Origin: Macrolepiota albuminosa
Taxonomy: Eukaryota; Basidiomycota; Agaricomycetes; Agaricales; Agaricaceae
Length of the DNA stretch: 64,000 bases
Assembly: GCA_027475525.1 (NCBI GenBank)
Contig: JAMWFC010000113.1
Location: 2,406,001 to 2,470,000, forward strand
Direction of reading: 5' to 3'
Shown here: one piece after another, positions 43,391-54,794 of the stretch
Layout: each line of letters opens with the position of its first letter
How positions within the stretch are numbered: the stretch's first letter is position 1
Made by a program: the position numbers and the translations under genes
The notes under the pieces: generated by a model
The model's database searches: none
The model's input: the letters and a program-made list of their open reading frames with translations, nothing else
What the model was told of the DNA's origin: nothing

Positions 43391-46285
43391 TCACCAAGTT
43401 TGGTTAATGAATTTCTTGATGACATTTGTTGGGCATGTATCAAGAGCTTCGAATGCAGCTGACTTGGCATCTTCAAATGCTTTTTTGAGTTTCTCTCTGT
43501 ATCTGTACTTGGCCCATCCCCAGTACTGAAAGATTGAGTTCAGATTATGATGATAAAGGTGAGGACTTCCCATCTCAATTGGATTCAATTCACAGTGGAA
43601 TTTAGAGAGAAAAATGCACTTATGTCCAGCATTCTTGACGACTGTTTCAAGCATTGACACTTGATTGACAAAATCATCCTGCTTGCTGAGCAAATGTGCC
43701 ATGCAGCATTTGTCATTGGTCCATGGGCAAATTGGTGAGCACTTCACACGCATTCCTGTCACATCAAATCCATGCTTGGACAAAGTTTGCTGAAGACTTT
43801 TTGCCTCTCCACTGTCAGTCATCATTGATTGAGGCTTTCCACAGTATTCAGGGTATGAGTTGGTCATTGGGATAACTATATCATGCTGTTTTCGTTGTTT
43901 TCTGCCATTTTTTTTTGTTCATTTTGAAAGCTTTCAGTGCATTGGATAGCAGGGAAGCATGAACCGAGGACTGGTCAAAGATGAACAATGTCTGGCATTC
44001 AGGGTAAGCCTCTTCAAAGATGGGAATGGCACTTTCTTTGACTTGTTTGATGAGCTGATTACAGTCTCACCATGGATTGCTATTGGAACCTGGATAAATC
44101 ACTCTATGTGCCTTTTTTACAATGTTACTACTATCTTTGTTCTTGACCACAAGCCTACCATTATGTTCATTGATAAAGTCAGAGATGTGTATCAGTTGAC
44201 CACAGCCTTTTTTCATTAAAATTTGTTCTCCTTCTTGCATCCTTCAGAAAGTTCATGAATTTATGTCAAAGAATGAAAAGTTTTTTTTTTACCAGGCAGA
44301 CTTTTTAAAGTTATTTGCTTGGCAACATGTTTCATCTTGCCATTGAGGCATCAAGACTTGTTCACCAGGCTGCAATTCAGGCTCAACACAGTGAAGATCT
44401 GAATCTTCAAAACGTATCATCCACTGTTTGAACTCTTGCATTTTGGAAAGAAACACCTCTTCACAATATTTGACAACATCTTCATGCTTGTTTCCATTCA
44501 TATAGATACCTTTTTGGTCTACAACAAGCCTCCAACCAAGTTTGACTAGCTATTGCTGAGCTGTGTGCTATCAGGGGACTCCTCATTTCTTCCTTTTCTC
44601 ACTCCTTATCTCTTCACTCTCCTTTCATTCATTCTCTTATTTCTTCTGACATTATTTCATTTTACTGTTTCTATTCTTTCAACACTATCTGTTAGTACTA
44701 CTCTCAGCCCTTGAGGTGCTCTGGTTCTTTAGCTACCATTCAGACAAGTGTGGGCCCCTCAGCACTGCTTCCAGACTGCTTATATAAGCCAGAGTTTGCC
44801 AGAGTTTGCCCCTTATTTGTGCAATTGTTTGTGTAGGCAATTTTTGAGTTTTTAAGGTTTTGTTGTACTGTACAGTTGTTTTCCATGCTTCAGAGGCCCC
44901 AGAAGCGTCCAACCTGGCATAGAGATTCCCTAGACTTGTTCTCTTTGGATTTCCCTCTGCCAGGTGAGTAGCTACTATGATATTGTCAGTATATATTCTA
45001 ATACACTTTGGATCTCCCTCTGCCAGCTGTGTGACTGAGCCACAGCCTCTAGAGGTTGCCCTTACATGTGCTCACAAAGTGGCTTCTTTATAACAATATT
45101 GAATGCTGGAAGAATTGTTGTGTTCAACCCTTCAGCAAAGTGCTAAGATGTAACAGAACTAATTTTCTGCTCTGTTAATCATTTACATGCTGCCATCTTT
45201 ACCTGTTCATCTTGTAACAAAAATTGAGCATTTTTGCTACCACCACACTGCTCTTTTGGAAGCTGTTTGAATGTCTGATAGTAATATGCAAGGGCACAAA
45301 TATGATATGAGGCTTAGCTCCATCATGCCATTGAGTTGCAACATCTAGACTTGCCAGTATCCACTTCCAACCTTTCACAAATAAGGTTGAAAAATTTTGC
45401 AAGAGTATTAGCTGATAAGTCTGGGTTAGCATCAAAGTTTTCCAGTTTTTCTTGAAATCTTGTTTGATTTTTTTTCTCAACTCTTTTCATTCTTGAAACT
45501 CCATATTCAGCCGCCTCTTTATAAGCTCTCCAACTTCTTTTTTCCATAGTTCCACATTATCATCAGCTTCTGCAACAATGCCTTGAATCTCATCCTCATC
45601 ATTATAGTATCTTTTAGATAGTCCTGTCATCATTTCACTTGATGCTACAAGTGTGTCCATACTCTGATTGTCAAATTCAAGAGGTGGAGGAGTGATCAAT
45701 TCAGTGTGCACAATTACAGAAAATTCTGGCTGTTCTAGCTTGACTGCAATGAAATTATTGAGATTGCTCTGCTTTGCAATAGCATCACGATAACGATGAT
45801 GTGTGCGTGCACTTTTACTTCCAACATCGGGTCCCTTCTTGTACTTTTTTAGATATCCTGATAATTTTACATTTAATAAGTTTTTTTTCTTGACATTTTC
45901 ACTAACAAACCTTTATTATTACTCTTTTTCTTTGCCCTTAATTTTGCCAGAATCCAGTTTTCATTGCATAAATCGTCACTATTATCAATAGCCATGTGAA
46001 TTAGTCTGATAAGACCTCCTTCATCTTCTGTCTGTATATCTGCACTATTCCACTCTTCAATGTCTTCAGCCTGATCAGAAGATTCAGCCTCATGCTTAAA
46101 ATCAACTTTTAGACTGTCATGAAATGTATGTGGCTTCCAGTTTTTACTTTTGGCCTCAGACAACATGTCAGATATTTGATCGACTTCACTAGCAGGTAGA
46201 AAAGTTGACTTTCTAATATTCCAGCTTTCTGATTTTGAAGGCCAGAGGTATTGTATGAACTTTTAGAACACTTTCTTTTTGCCAT
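43391..46285 (-). pseudogene. DDE-type transposase relic (Tc1/mariner-like DDE_3 group)
   Basis: Minus-strand gene in pieces. N-terminal part 46285 to about 45200: MAKRKCSK start, acidic linker, an RTHHRYRDA-like stretch (RTH about 45818) and a Lys-rich helix. C-terminal catalytic part 43867-43391: MMTDSGEAKSLQQ, CCMAHLLSKQDDFV, AGHKCIFLSKFHCELNPIEM, then YWGWAKYRYRE after an intron of about 50 bp with a damaged donor. These motifs match a transposase family common in basidiomycete genomes; the ELNPIE motif holds the last catalytic acid. Broken by frameshifts, stops and the solo LTR at 44569. Terminal inverted repeats were not found. Group assignment is from motif memory. Confidence 0.75.
44569..45066 (+). 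repeat. Solo LTR of family B with TGTGC target duplication
   Basis: 498 bp, starts TATCAGGGGAC (TG to TA change) and ends GCCCTTACA. TGTGC flanks it at 44564-44568 and 45067-45071. Lies inside the transposase relic, so it is younger than that transposon. Confidence 0.95.
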
Positions 46286-47006
46286 AAAATGATTTATTGG
46301 CAAAAATTAAGCTTTTTCTTTGTTTGATTCATTAGAAAATTCTTTTTTTATTGTCACAATCATTGTCTGGACCCTAATAATTCAACTTGAAATAGATATT
46401 GTTAAGGAAAAAGAGTGAATTCCTGTATTTTGTATAATTTTATCTAATATTTTTGAAGGGTAGTCAAATTTTGGAGGTTTCAAAACTCAAACTACAATTG
46501 AGCAAAATGTGCTTGATAATTTCTAGTCTACTAGGTCTAAATAGTTTATTCCAATGGTTTTCCTGACTTTCTTATTATTGTGGTTGGCTTTTGATAGAAG
46601 TCCAGATGTTTTGTTAAATTTGCTTGTTCTCGACTGTACCAGACTGATATTATTGGTGGACTGGCCTATCAAGCCTCCGATTCCAACATCAGATACTCAA
46701 CAAAAACTTGTCCTCATCCTTGTAATGCAACCTGCCACCACTATCAAATAATAAGAATATGGCCTAGCAAGAGTAGAAAGAGACAGGTAAGGGGATAAGA
46801 ATAGGAAGAATTGGGTCAGCTGATAGAAAAAGAATGGACTACTCTGAATACCTGAGCACACAGCAATGTGATGAACAAGTGCATGACCAGGTTGATAGGC
46901 CTAGGTCTGTGCACAAGAGAAAAAGGTATTAAAAAAAAGGTCATTCAAGGAGAGTTAGGCAAGTAATTACCTTGTCTATGGCTCAGGTCTTCAGAGAATA
47001 GACCAC
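46286..47006. other. AT-rich unassigned DNA
   Basis: No gene supported. A 65-codon open frame at 46554 has no motif. Probably the 5' flank of the transposase relic and the target of element F. Confidence 0.4.
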
Positions 47007-47987
47007 TGATGACACCCAAAGTTTGGTCAGTAACAAATATAACAATAGTGTTACCAGACCAATTGCTTGTGTTGGGCACGCTATAAGTGATGTGAGGAGT
47101 CCTGGGCAGGTCCCAGAAAACGCGCCTATGAAAATGAGGAAAAGTCGGTAAGAGAGTCGGCAAGTGTAAAGCGCTAAGGTACAGCGCCTATGAAGGGAGT
47201 GGTAAGCAAACATGGCAATATCAGCGGCAAGAACACAGTAAGCTTAGCAAAGTCTAAGCGTCGTAAATGCCTGCCATAGCTGCAAGGCGCGAATAGGTTG
47301 AGGGCTAGCGATAGTCTGCAACTGCCAACGAGTTCGACGTTGCCAACTGTAAATGAAATCTCGAGCATAAGGGAGGCTGATGAAAGGGGAGCAGGAAACT
47401 CTGGTCTATTGTTCTGTGTGTATGTACAAGTCGGTAAGTACTTTATATACTACAAGGAGTTCACCGTCGCCAGTGACCAACCATTGCCAAAGTGCGGTAA
47501 ACTAGAAAATTTCATAGAGGTAGCTCCAATGGTTTCAGATCCCTACCGTCCATTCAAGAACCTTAGTGACGCCAGGCAACAGATTGCAAAGCTAAACCAT
47601 CAATCCATCACCCTTCTGTCTGTCCAAATGCTTAGCGATGTCAGACGCCAAGGTCAAACGCCAAGCTGTCCATCAGTTTTTGATAGATCATCAGGCTTCT
47701 CTCTAAGCGCTGTCGTGTCAGACGCCAAGGTCAAACGCCAAGCTGTCCATCAGTTTTTGATAGATCATCAGGCTTCTCTCTAAGCGCTGTCGTCAGTGAC
47801 TGATGCTATCTGTCAGTTGTCATTCTGTCTGCCGTCAGCGCTATCACTGATTGGATCTGCTTCTTGCTGTGCGTGGCCGTCAAATATTGCCAAAATTGGT
47901 TAGTTAGCACACGCTAAGGTATCCTGAGCCTGTACTGTGTTGCCGTAGCCTGCCGTTGATGCGCTGATCCTGTATGGGGTCCTATCA
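47007..47987 (-). repeat. 3' LTR of element F
   Basis: 981 bp on the map, about 904 without the 77-bp duplication at 47641. On the minus strand it runs TGATAGGACCCC to TCATCA. Differs from the 5' LTR at many sites, often CpG in one and TpG or CpA in the other. Confidence 0.88.
47641..47794. repeat. Exact 77-bp tandem duplication (8 of 8)
   Basis: Copies 47641-47717 and 47718-47794 in the F 3' LTR. The sister LTR at 52956-53867 has a single copy, which dates the duplication after the element or points to assembly. Confidence 0.95.
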
Positions 47988-48023
47988 TCTTCCCCCAACT
48001 GAAAAATTCACTGTCCTCAGTCA
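47988..48023 (-). promoter_or_regulatory. Polypurine tract and AGGA-loop hairpin of element F
   Basis: On the minus strand ACTG-AGGA-CAGT (48021-48010), then TTGGGGGAAGA ending at 47988 against the LTR. Same order as in A and D; the stem is shortened to 4 bp by a mismatch. Confidence 0.75.
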
Positions 48024-48156
48024 CCAAATAAGGCTACCATTACCGCTTTTGTGACAAGTGGTCCGTGCGTTCTTGAGATTTTGTTTATAGTCCTGGCGCA
48101 TAAGTTTGGACTTCACCTCTCTTCCCCTGATTTATCTGGCGCTTATTTAAAATAAA

Positions 48157-49606
48157 ATGTCTTTCCGTATTCCAACTCTGCCCCCTGTTCCCTCCCGTGA
48201 GGCTCAAGATGCCGCCTCCACCTATATCGAAAAGGCAAACAATTTCCTCAAGCAGATTGATGGCGTTGGCACAGATGTGCCTATAAATTTAGTCGTTGCC
48301 GTGATGAAGTTATATGAGCGGTGGCTGGAGGTGCGCGTTCTTGGCGTGGGATGGGATCGCAAAATCAAGGTTCGGGAGTGGTGCCAGTCACGGTACCTGG
48401 ATCATTGTGGCGCAGAGTGGCTAGCACCCTTTGCTCGTTTTGTAAGTACCTCCCAGTTCTTGCCGTGTCGCTAGCTGATTATGTTATCAGGCACCCCCTC
48501 TCGTTCCGACCATTGAGGATGAGCTGGAGGACATTCTGTCCAGGGCGCTGCCGATGACGGTAAGAGCGCCTGCGGCAGAGTGAGTATTCCTAACTCATTC
48601 CTTTGACTTAGCTTTGGTCTGATTTGTCGCCCCATAGTAAGCAGGAGGTGTTTGGCGCCCTTAGCGCGCATGCAGGTAGCTGAGGAGCTGGCGGCACGGC
48701 AAGAAGAAGTGTCCCAGGATGCCTGGGAGATTACCAGGGCTTTGGAGGAGCGGGAGCGGGTCAGGGAGTTGGTGGAGAAGATGGAGAGAGTTGCTGCAGG
48801 GAAGGCACCTGCCGCCGAGAGGCAGGAGACTGGAGAATCCAGCAAGGTAGGTCACACTGGCAGCACTTTGAGCCCAGTGTTGCCGGCTAGCAAGTCAGGC
48901 TCGCCGAGGAAGCTGGCAGGTGCTTCCAAACGCAAGGTAAGTGCTGATTTTGCTTGCCATTGCCGATGGTCGCTAACGACATTCACAGAGTCGCAAGGCG
49001 GCTCCTCAATACGCGGTGAGTGGTACTTTCTTTTTGGACTGGAATTACTAAGTTTCTGTAGGCGCCAACTCAAAGTTCCTTTGACGACAAGGAACTGAAA
49101 GGTTTGCTTTTGCCGCGTCGGGAGGAAGCCGTTCTTGACGAGGGGCAAGAGGCTGGGGTCGTAATGGAGGAAATGAAGGGGAAGAAGACCGTTTCCTTGG
49201 CAACTCGGCAGGCCTTTAAGGAGGCACGGGGAGCAGTAAGTGACCTTTCTGTCTCCTTTAGTCTCTTGCTGACTTGTAGCGCTAGTGTGACAAGTGCTGG
49301 GCAGATAACAACCCAGAAGGCTGCTGGTTCCCAACTAGGGCCCAGCCTTGCTATCGCTGCGGTGCTCTCAAGCGCGCTTGCACCATCGACGGGGCCAAGA
49401 GTCGCAAGCGTGGCGGTGCGCCAGATGCCTTGGTTGAGAAAATGTTTTCCTGCATGGTCTTGGTAAGGAGGGCTAGGGAGTTTGTGGAGGGGCAGAAGAA
49501 GAAGGTCGCTGCCGGTGGTATGGCAGCCATTGGACGTGCCTCCTTGGCATTGCCGACACGCCAAGGAGATGGGACGGAAACAGTTGGCCAACGAGGCGCT
49601 AGGCGC
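48157..49606 (+). pseudogene. Antisense gene of element F with Zn2Cys6-like cluster, 3' truncated
   Basis: Plus-strand gene opposite to F gag-pol. Exon 1 48157-48441 (MSFRIPTLPPVPSREAQ; VREWC and WLAPFARF motifs shared with A-as1), exon 2 from 48492 (APPLVPTIEDELEDIL), further exons with Glu-rich coiled-coil (about 48676-48846) and basic segments, GT-AG introns near 50 bp (for example 49236-49285). The exon from 49286 begins CDKCWADNNPEGCW and has C-x2-C-x8-C-x8-C-x2-C-x6-C, identical in spacing and splice position to A-as1. It stops near 49606, where F RT sequence begins, so the C-terminal half is deleted. Middle exon borders are uncertain. Confidence 0.75.
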
Positions 49607-50500
49607 AGATTACCGTTCTTTTTGAGGACGCAAAACCACTGGGAGCGGTAAGAGCTGTTAGAGGGCTCATAGACGCCAGCCTTTATCTTAGTTCTAATAA
49701 TTTGGCAGACCTCGGCTTCTATTCCAGGTAGTAATGGTTGGTTGTGTTTAGTCCACGGTACGTGAGGAATGGTCGGGATTACAACAAGTGGGAAGAAGTC
49801 TGTATGGAGGCTGCTGCGTTCTGAGTCTTCCCAGGCGAAGGCTTTATTTTGCTTAGCAACGAGATCGGTAAGAACATCCAACTCATCTTTGGTCAAAAAC
49901 CCTGTGTCATGTTCTTTGGCGAACTGTTGCTGGCGTTCTGCAGTAAAATGTCCTGTGGGCTGAAAGGGTGGCAGATTCAGTGATAATATTGGCATGTTGG
50001 CAAGAGGGTCGCTAATAATCTGGCACTTGATTCTAAATGTCTCGGGAGAGTGCGTAGCGACAGGTTTTGTTTTGAGCGCAACTGGCTTATATTTCTTTTT
50101 GACTTGAACATAGCTTGGTTATATACAGAGGTAGAAAGGGGAAAAGTAGCCTGAGGAGTGGCAAGTCCAAGAATGGCAGGAGACGAGGCTCCGAGAAGGG
50201 TAGTGAGATAAGTATCGGTAGATGCAATATTTTGAAATGATTCAGAAGCGGTAAGGTATAAGTACGCAAGTGAGGAGTCAGTAATGTTTTGGTTTTTCTG
50301 GAAAAGTTCAGCGTCAGTAGCAGATAAGGTAATTACCACGTCTTCATCAAGAAAAGTGGTAGACACAACATTTACAAGACCAGTATCATGGTCATATTCA
50401 AGCGTTAGCACTACATCTCCATGATTGTCGCCAATCACCTCCTCGATGGTTTGTGAAAACACCTGTGGGGTTGTTTGTTGGCGTGTTGGTCGGTAAATTC
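49607..50500 (-). pseudogene. Element F pol remnant: linker and RT start only
   Basis: Minus-strand reading with HTERQQQF-like linker, NKAFAWEDSERSSLHTDFFP, IPTIPHVPW and the RT opening SNSSYRSQWFCVLKKNG, matching D at about 25150-25500. It breaks off after LRLA at about 49607, before the catalytic YIDD region, and abuts the antisense gene. A deletion product. Confidence 0.85.
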
Positions 50501-50506
50501 CAGGGG

Positions 50507-50920
50507 CTTAGCGTGGATACCTTTTTGTTGTCCCCTAGAGAACATTGGCACCGTTCGTCAGATCCCGGAATTGGGGTCGCTAATTGTTAGTGTTGTCTCA
50601 TTGTCGGTAACGGTTTTGATGACTAATCGCACCAAGATGTTGAAGGGTCTGCTGAGAAGTAAATCATATGCCGGGGATTGTAAAATGTGTATCTGTAGGT
50701 AGAAAGTGATATTGCCAAGAGTGCAAGGAACATTCTTGGCAAGGCCTAAGAATCTGTCTACCGTACCATTAGTGCTCTGCATGTTTAGTATCACAGTAGG
50801 GTCATAAATGAGGCCCAGATCGTTAGCGACTTCAGCTGCCATAGAAATAATTTGTGACCCGCTATCTACAATTGCCTCTACCTGTGAAGAGAGTCAATGG
50901 TAACAGCAAAACCAGGAAGT
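50507..50920 (-). pseudogene. Element F protease remnant
   Basis: AIVDSGSQIISMAAEVA with DSG codons at 50866-50858, then LGLAKNVPCTLGNITFYLQ and AYDLLLSRPF, colinear with the D protease. The frame ends at a stop near 50558 and the following pol frame is in another phase, as in D, but no slippery heptamer is evident here. Upstream stops show decay. Confidence 0.8.
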
Positions 50921-50979
50921 GCGTCGTTGAGTTCATCGACCTTGGCAATGGCTGTTGCCAAGGGTAATCGGGGAGTGAC

Positions 50980-52940
50980 TGCAGTCTTGACTTAGTTGTG
51001 TATATCTGGGGCAATACTACAAAGTTCTTCTACTGATAAAGTGACGGCGGTTTTCATGATGTGGCTGAAGACGTGGTTTGACTTTTCTATATCGAATATT
51101 GGCACAGTAGGTCGGTAACCACCTTCAGGATGCTTCTCGGGAGCGGCAAAGTTTTGTTGTGCAGGAGCATGATATTGGTCGGGGATCCCTGAGTAGAGGT
51201 GGAGAGGTGGCAAAGGCGTTTCAGGAGCGGCAGAGGACAAAGACGGTTCTGAAGTTGTAGCTGGCAGTGCGGCAGGAGCAGGAGTTGGTAACTTGCTAGC
51301 GGGAGGCATTGGCTTATATCCTTTGAGAGGTTGTTTAGGCTACTTAACTTCAACTCCATCAAAAACCTGGTTCTTAAGCAAATCCAATTCCTTCTGTAGC
51401 TTAGCGATTCGTTCTTCCCGTGAAAAGGTAAGACGGTCGCCAACGCTGTCGAAGTGTAAAACTTCATGAATCATTTGCTGTTGAGTTGCCTGCTCAGGGT
51501 CAGGGTTGGCATTGCCAGAAAGCGTGCCTGTAACTATTTGTCCTGAATTGCGCCTATGTCATTCATCAACTCGCTCCTGGAAGAACTTCTTGTCCAGATA
51601 GTTGGGGATGGTGGCACCAGTGGTTAGCACTATCTTGCCATCAATAGCCCTTTGAATTCTTCCTTGCCAAATATAATTTTCTAAAGTAGTGCAGCGTCCT
51701 CTAGTTATAGTGTGTCCAATTCCCCACAGAAGTGGCAAGGGCCAGACACGGGTACATTAGCGGGTCAGTTAGCAGTGAGGTTGGTTGTGATCATGGTTTC
51801 AATATGAGTCATGGCAGAAGCGACAGCAGCGGTAATGGCAGTGTTGAGCTCCTCTTTCTTAACAAAGTTAGCAACAGGAGACGGGATGGAAATAATCCCA
51901 TTAGTTTGCTCAGGGGGGTGGGCTTGTCCTAGCGCGTTGAATACCAATGCCAGTGTCCGTTCCCTTGAAAACCCATTTACTGGCTTCAAAGACATTGGCA
52001 ATGTTATATGGCTCCTCTGAGTGATGGGCCTGCTGGACAATTTCTAGGCAACGAGCAATACGAGTCCACAATGAAGTCAAGATGCCCTATTGGAATAGGC
52101 AACATTTCTTGTTGATATAGAGCTTGCCATTCTGCAGAAGCCACCTAGCAATTTTCTGGAACTCGCAGTAATACGTAGAGAACGTGCCAAGCAAAGATGT
52201 GCTGTTATCGAAAGATTCCTGTACTAGTTTCTGCAACTCATTTACCGTGTATCGGATAGCCTCTTTGGCACCAGGGTACAACTGGATTACTGCCATCTTC
52301 CAGTCTTCATATGAGGTGCCTTGGGCTGGAACTGGTGGAGTGGCAAGAACAAAAGTGGCAAACTCGGCAAGACCTGTCCACGTCTCTGCCATGTCATATG
52401 ACACGTATCTTGCCACGTATTCCTTCATCTGCATGTGGTCAGTAATTCCACAATCCCTGAATAAATACTCTAACTCTTTAAAGTACTGAGAGAGCTCCCA
52501 TGGCTTGGACTTGTCCCATTTTGGTGCTGAGAAGTGATTACGTGGTGGCATGCGCTGAACTTGTTGTTCCATGGCGACTGTGGTGCCGAGTTCAGTTAGC
52601 AGATGTGGGGAAGGAGTTCTAGGGATTGGCGACGGGGTAAGAGAAATGACGAGTTGAGAAAGAGGTGTTAAAGGAGTAATAGGAGTAACTAGTTGCGGTA
52701 TGGCAAGCGGCAACGCTAAGAGGTCGTCGGTGCTAAAATTGAGAGAATGTGGGAAAAGATCAGGAAATTTGTCTACAGTGGCATTCTGTAGTTCCTGTGT
52801 GAGAGAAAGACCTGGTAAGGCACCAGGTGGTTGTGGAGTTGATGGGTGGGAAGAAGCTATGTCTTCTGCTGACTGCTCTAGCAGACGGCGCCTATGCTGG
52901 AGACGGGTTTCTGGCAGAATTCTGCCTTAGAGAACCCTTG
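50980..52940 (-). pseudogene. Element F gag remnant
   Basis: Capsid-type domain (KYFKELEYLFRDCGITDHMQ; MAETWTGLAEFA; about 52500-52350), homologous to D gag residues around RRFLRKMESLFKAAGI. Continues as broken frames to a partial zinc knuckle (CHFCGELD near 51710) and a Pro/Ala-rich tail (about 51300-51000). Frameshifts and stops near 52087, 51765 and 51350. N-terminal part Pro/Thr-rich; exact start not fixed. Confidence 0.75.
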
Positions 52941-52955
52941 TGGTGGGCTCCAATT
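52941..52955 (-). promoter_or_regulatory. Primer binding site of element F
   Basis: On the minus strand, AATTGGAGCCCACCAC follows the LTR end TCATCA; TGGAGCCCACC equals the first 11 nt of the D primer site. Confidence 0.65.
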
Positions 52956-53867
52956 TGATGATGTCCAAAGTTTGGTCAGTAACAAATATAATGGTAGTGT
53001 TACCATACCAAAAGCTTGCGTTGGGCATGCTAAAAGTGATGTGAGGAGTCCCAGGCAGGTCCCAGAGAACACGCCTATGAAAATAAGGTAAAGTCAAAAA
53101 AGGGTCAGCAAGTGTCAAGCACTAAGATAAAAGCGCCTATGGAAGAAGCAGTAAATGAACACGGCAATATAAGTGGCAAGAACACTGTAAGCTTAGCGAA
53201 GTCTAAGCATCATTAATGCCTGCCGTAGCTGCAAGGTGCGAGTATATTGAGGGCTAGCAATAGTCTGCAACTGCCGATGACTTTGACGTTGCCGACCATA
53301 AATGAGATTTAGACCATAAGGGAGACTGGAGTAAGGGGAGCAGGAAACTCTGCTCTTGTTGTTCTATATACAAGTCGGTAAGCACTTTTTATACTACAAG
53401 GAGTTCATCATTGCCAGTGACTAACAATTGGCAAAGTGCGATAAACTAGAAAATTTTATAGGGGTAGCTCCAACAGTTTCAGATCCTTATCATCTATTTA
53501 AGACCCTTAGCAATGCCAGGCGGCAGATTGCGATGCTAAACCATCAATCCATCACCCTTCTGTCTGTCCAAAATGCTTAGCAATGTCAGGTGCCAAATTG
53601 AGGCGCTAAGCAATGTCAGACGCCAAGGTCAAACGCCAAGCTGTCCGTCAGTCTTCTTTCCAAGCGCTGTCGTCAGTGACTGATGCCATCTGTCAGTTGT
53701 TATTCTGTCTGCCATCGGCGCTATCATTGATTGGATCTGCTTCTTGCTGTGCGCAGCCATCAAATATTGCCAAAATTGGTTAATTAGCGCGTGCTAAGGT
53801 ATTCCAAGCCAGTGCCATGTTGCTATAGCCTGCCGTTGATGTGCTGATCCTGTATGGGGTCCTATCA
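52956..53867 (-). repeat. 5' LTR of element F
   Basis: 912 bp, minus-strand TGATAGGACCCC to TCATCA, homologous to 47007-47987 but without the 77-bp duplication. Followed on + by GGGGG, not a match to the left flank. Confidence 0.88.
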
Positions 53868-54794
53868 GGGGGCTTCTTTGTTCTAAACCACCACTATAGT
53901 CAGAGTTTAAATAACTGCAAACACAGTTTGAACAGTCATCTACTCTCTTGAGCAGAACTAACAACAGAGCACTGGAAGGGCAATAGTAAACTACAAATAA
54001 GGAGAAACACCCCCCTGTTAAATCATGCCTAAATTGACAAATAAAAAATATAAGATCACACATGAAAGAATGTATTTCAAAAAGGAACAAACTATGGCAA
54101 TAAACAAACCAATGCAACAAGAGTGAAACAAAAACAAGAATAGAAAAAAGGAATTCTACTGAGCAGAAAACCTCATATTGACTGAGATTTGAGGACAGAA
54201 AACTGCACATAATAAGAAAAGCCCACATGACTGATATAAGGCTGACCAGCAAATAGAGAAGCAACATAAAATACAAACAAAAAACCCCCTATTCCTGAGA
54301 CAGATAATGATGCCAACAATGGTTGGGAACACTAGATGCAATGTAGTAAAATGCCATCTCTAGCACCTGGCATGCATAAAGTGTGAGGAGCTCTGACAGG
54401 GTCCCGATATACTCAAGCTAATAAGATATAATGATGTGCTAGTAAATAGCACTTCTAATGCTACTTAACAAGCTGTAAGTGCCATACTTCTAATAAAAAT
54501 ATAACAAAACAATGGAATAACATAGCACAAATATGCCTGTAGTTGGTGCCATAGATAATGAAGACAAGATAGACTATGCTAATAATTTAGTAATGAAGTT
54601 AAGTCAAGCTAGCAAGATTTAAATGTTGAGAGTATTATAGCTGACAGAGCAATCAACACTCTTCCAAGTCAACAGTCAAAAAATGTCACATCAATCAGAA
54701 TGCGCCATTTTAACACTCTGACAGCTTTGATCTAAAGATGCATTGCAACATTAATAAGGACAGTTTTGTTCAGTTGTACTTATGGGTATTTACT
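53868..54794. other. AT-rich unassigned DNA
   Basis: No gene supported. A 160-codon minus-strand open frame (53794-54276) overlaps the LTR edge and is a low-complexity hydrophobic run without motif; treated as chance. Confidence 0.45.

Larger units (their letters stand above)
47007..53867 (-). mobile_element. Ty3/Gypsy element F, internally deleted relative of A and D
   Basis: Runs on the minus strand: 5' LTR 53867-52956, gag about 52940-50980, protease about 50920-50507, start of RT to 49607, then directly the truncated plus-strand antisense gene (48157-49606), hairpin and 3' LTR 47987-47007. Most of RT, RNase H and integrase are deleted. LTR ends match A. No target duplication: ACCAC on the left, GGGGG on the right, so one edge may have been rearranged. 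Many decayed positions and stops. Confidence 0.88.

Noticed and set aside
43391..46285. Transposase as a KDZ (Kyakuja-Dileera-Zisupton) element
   Set aside because: The CCMAHLLSKQDDF, FHCELNPIE and YWGWAKYRYRE motifs fit a DDE_3-type family better; no CxC cluster typical of KDZ seen.
2386..47794. 77-bp duplications as a biological duplication mechanism
   Set aside because: Eight unrelated sequences with the identical length 77 and no divergence; a k-mer join explains length, location in repeats and the frame rescue better.
47002..53872. Target duplication of element F
   Set aside because: The flanks ACCAC and GGGGG do not match under any border shift tried.
53794..54276. Minus-strand hydrophobic ORF as a membrane protein
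   Set aside because: AT-rich low-complexity run overlapping the F LTR edge; no conserved motif.
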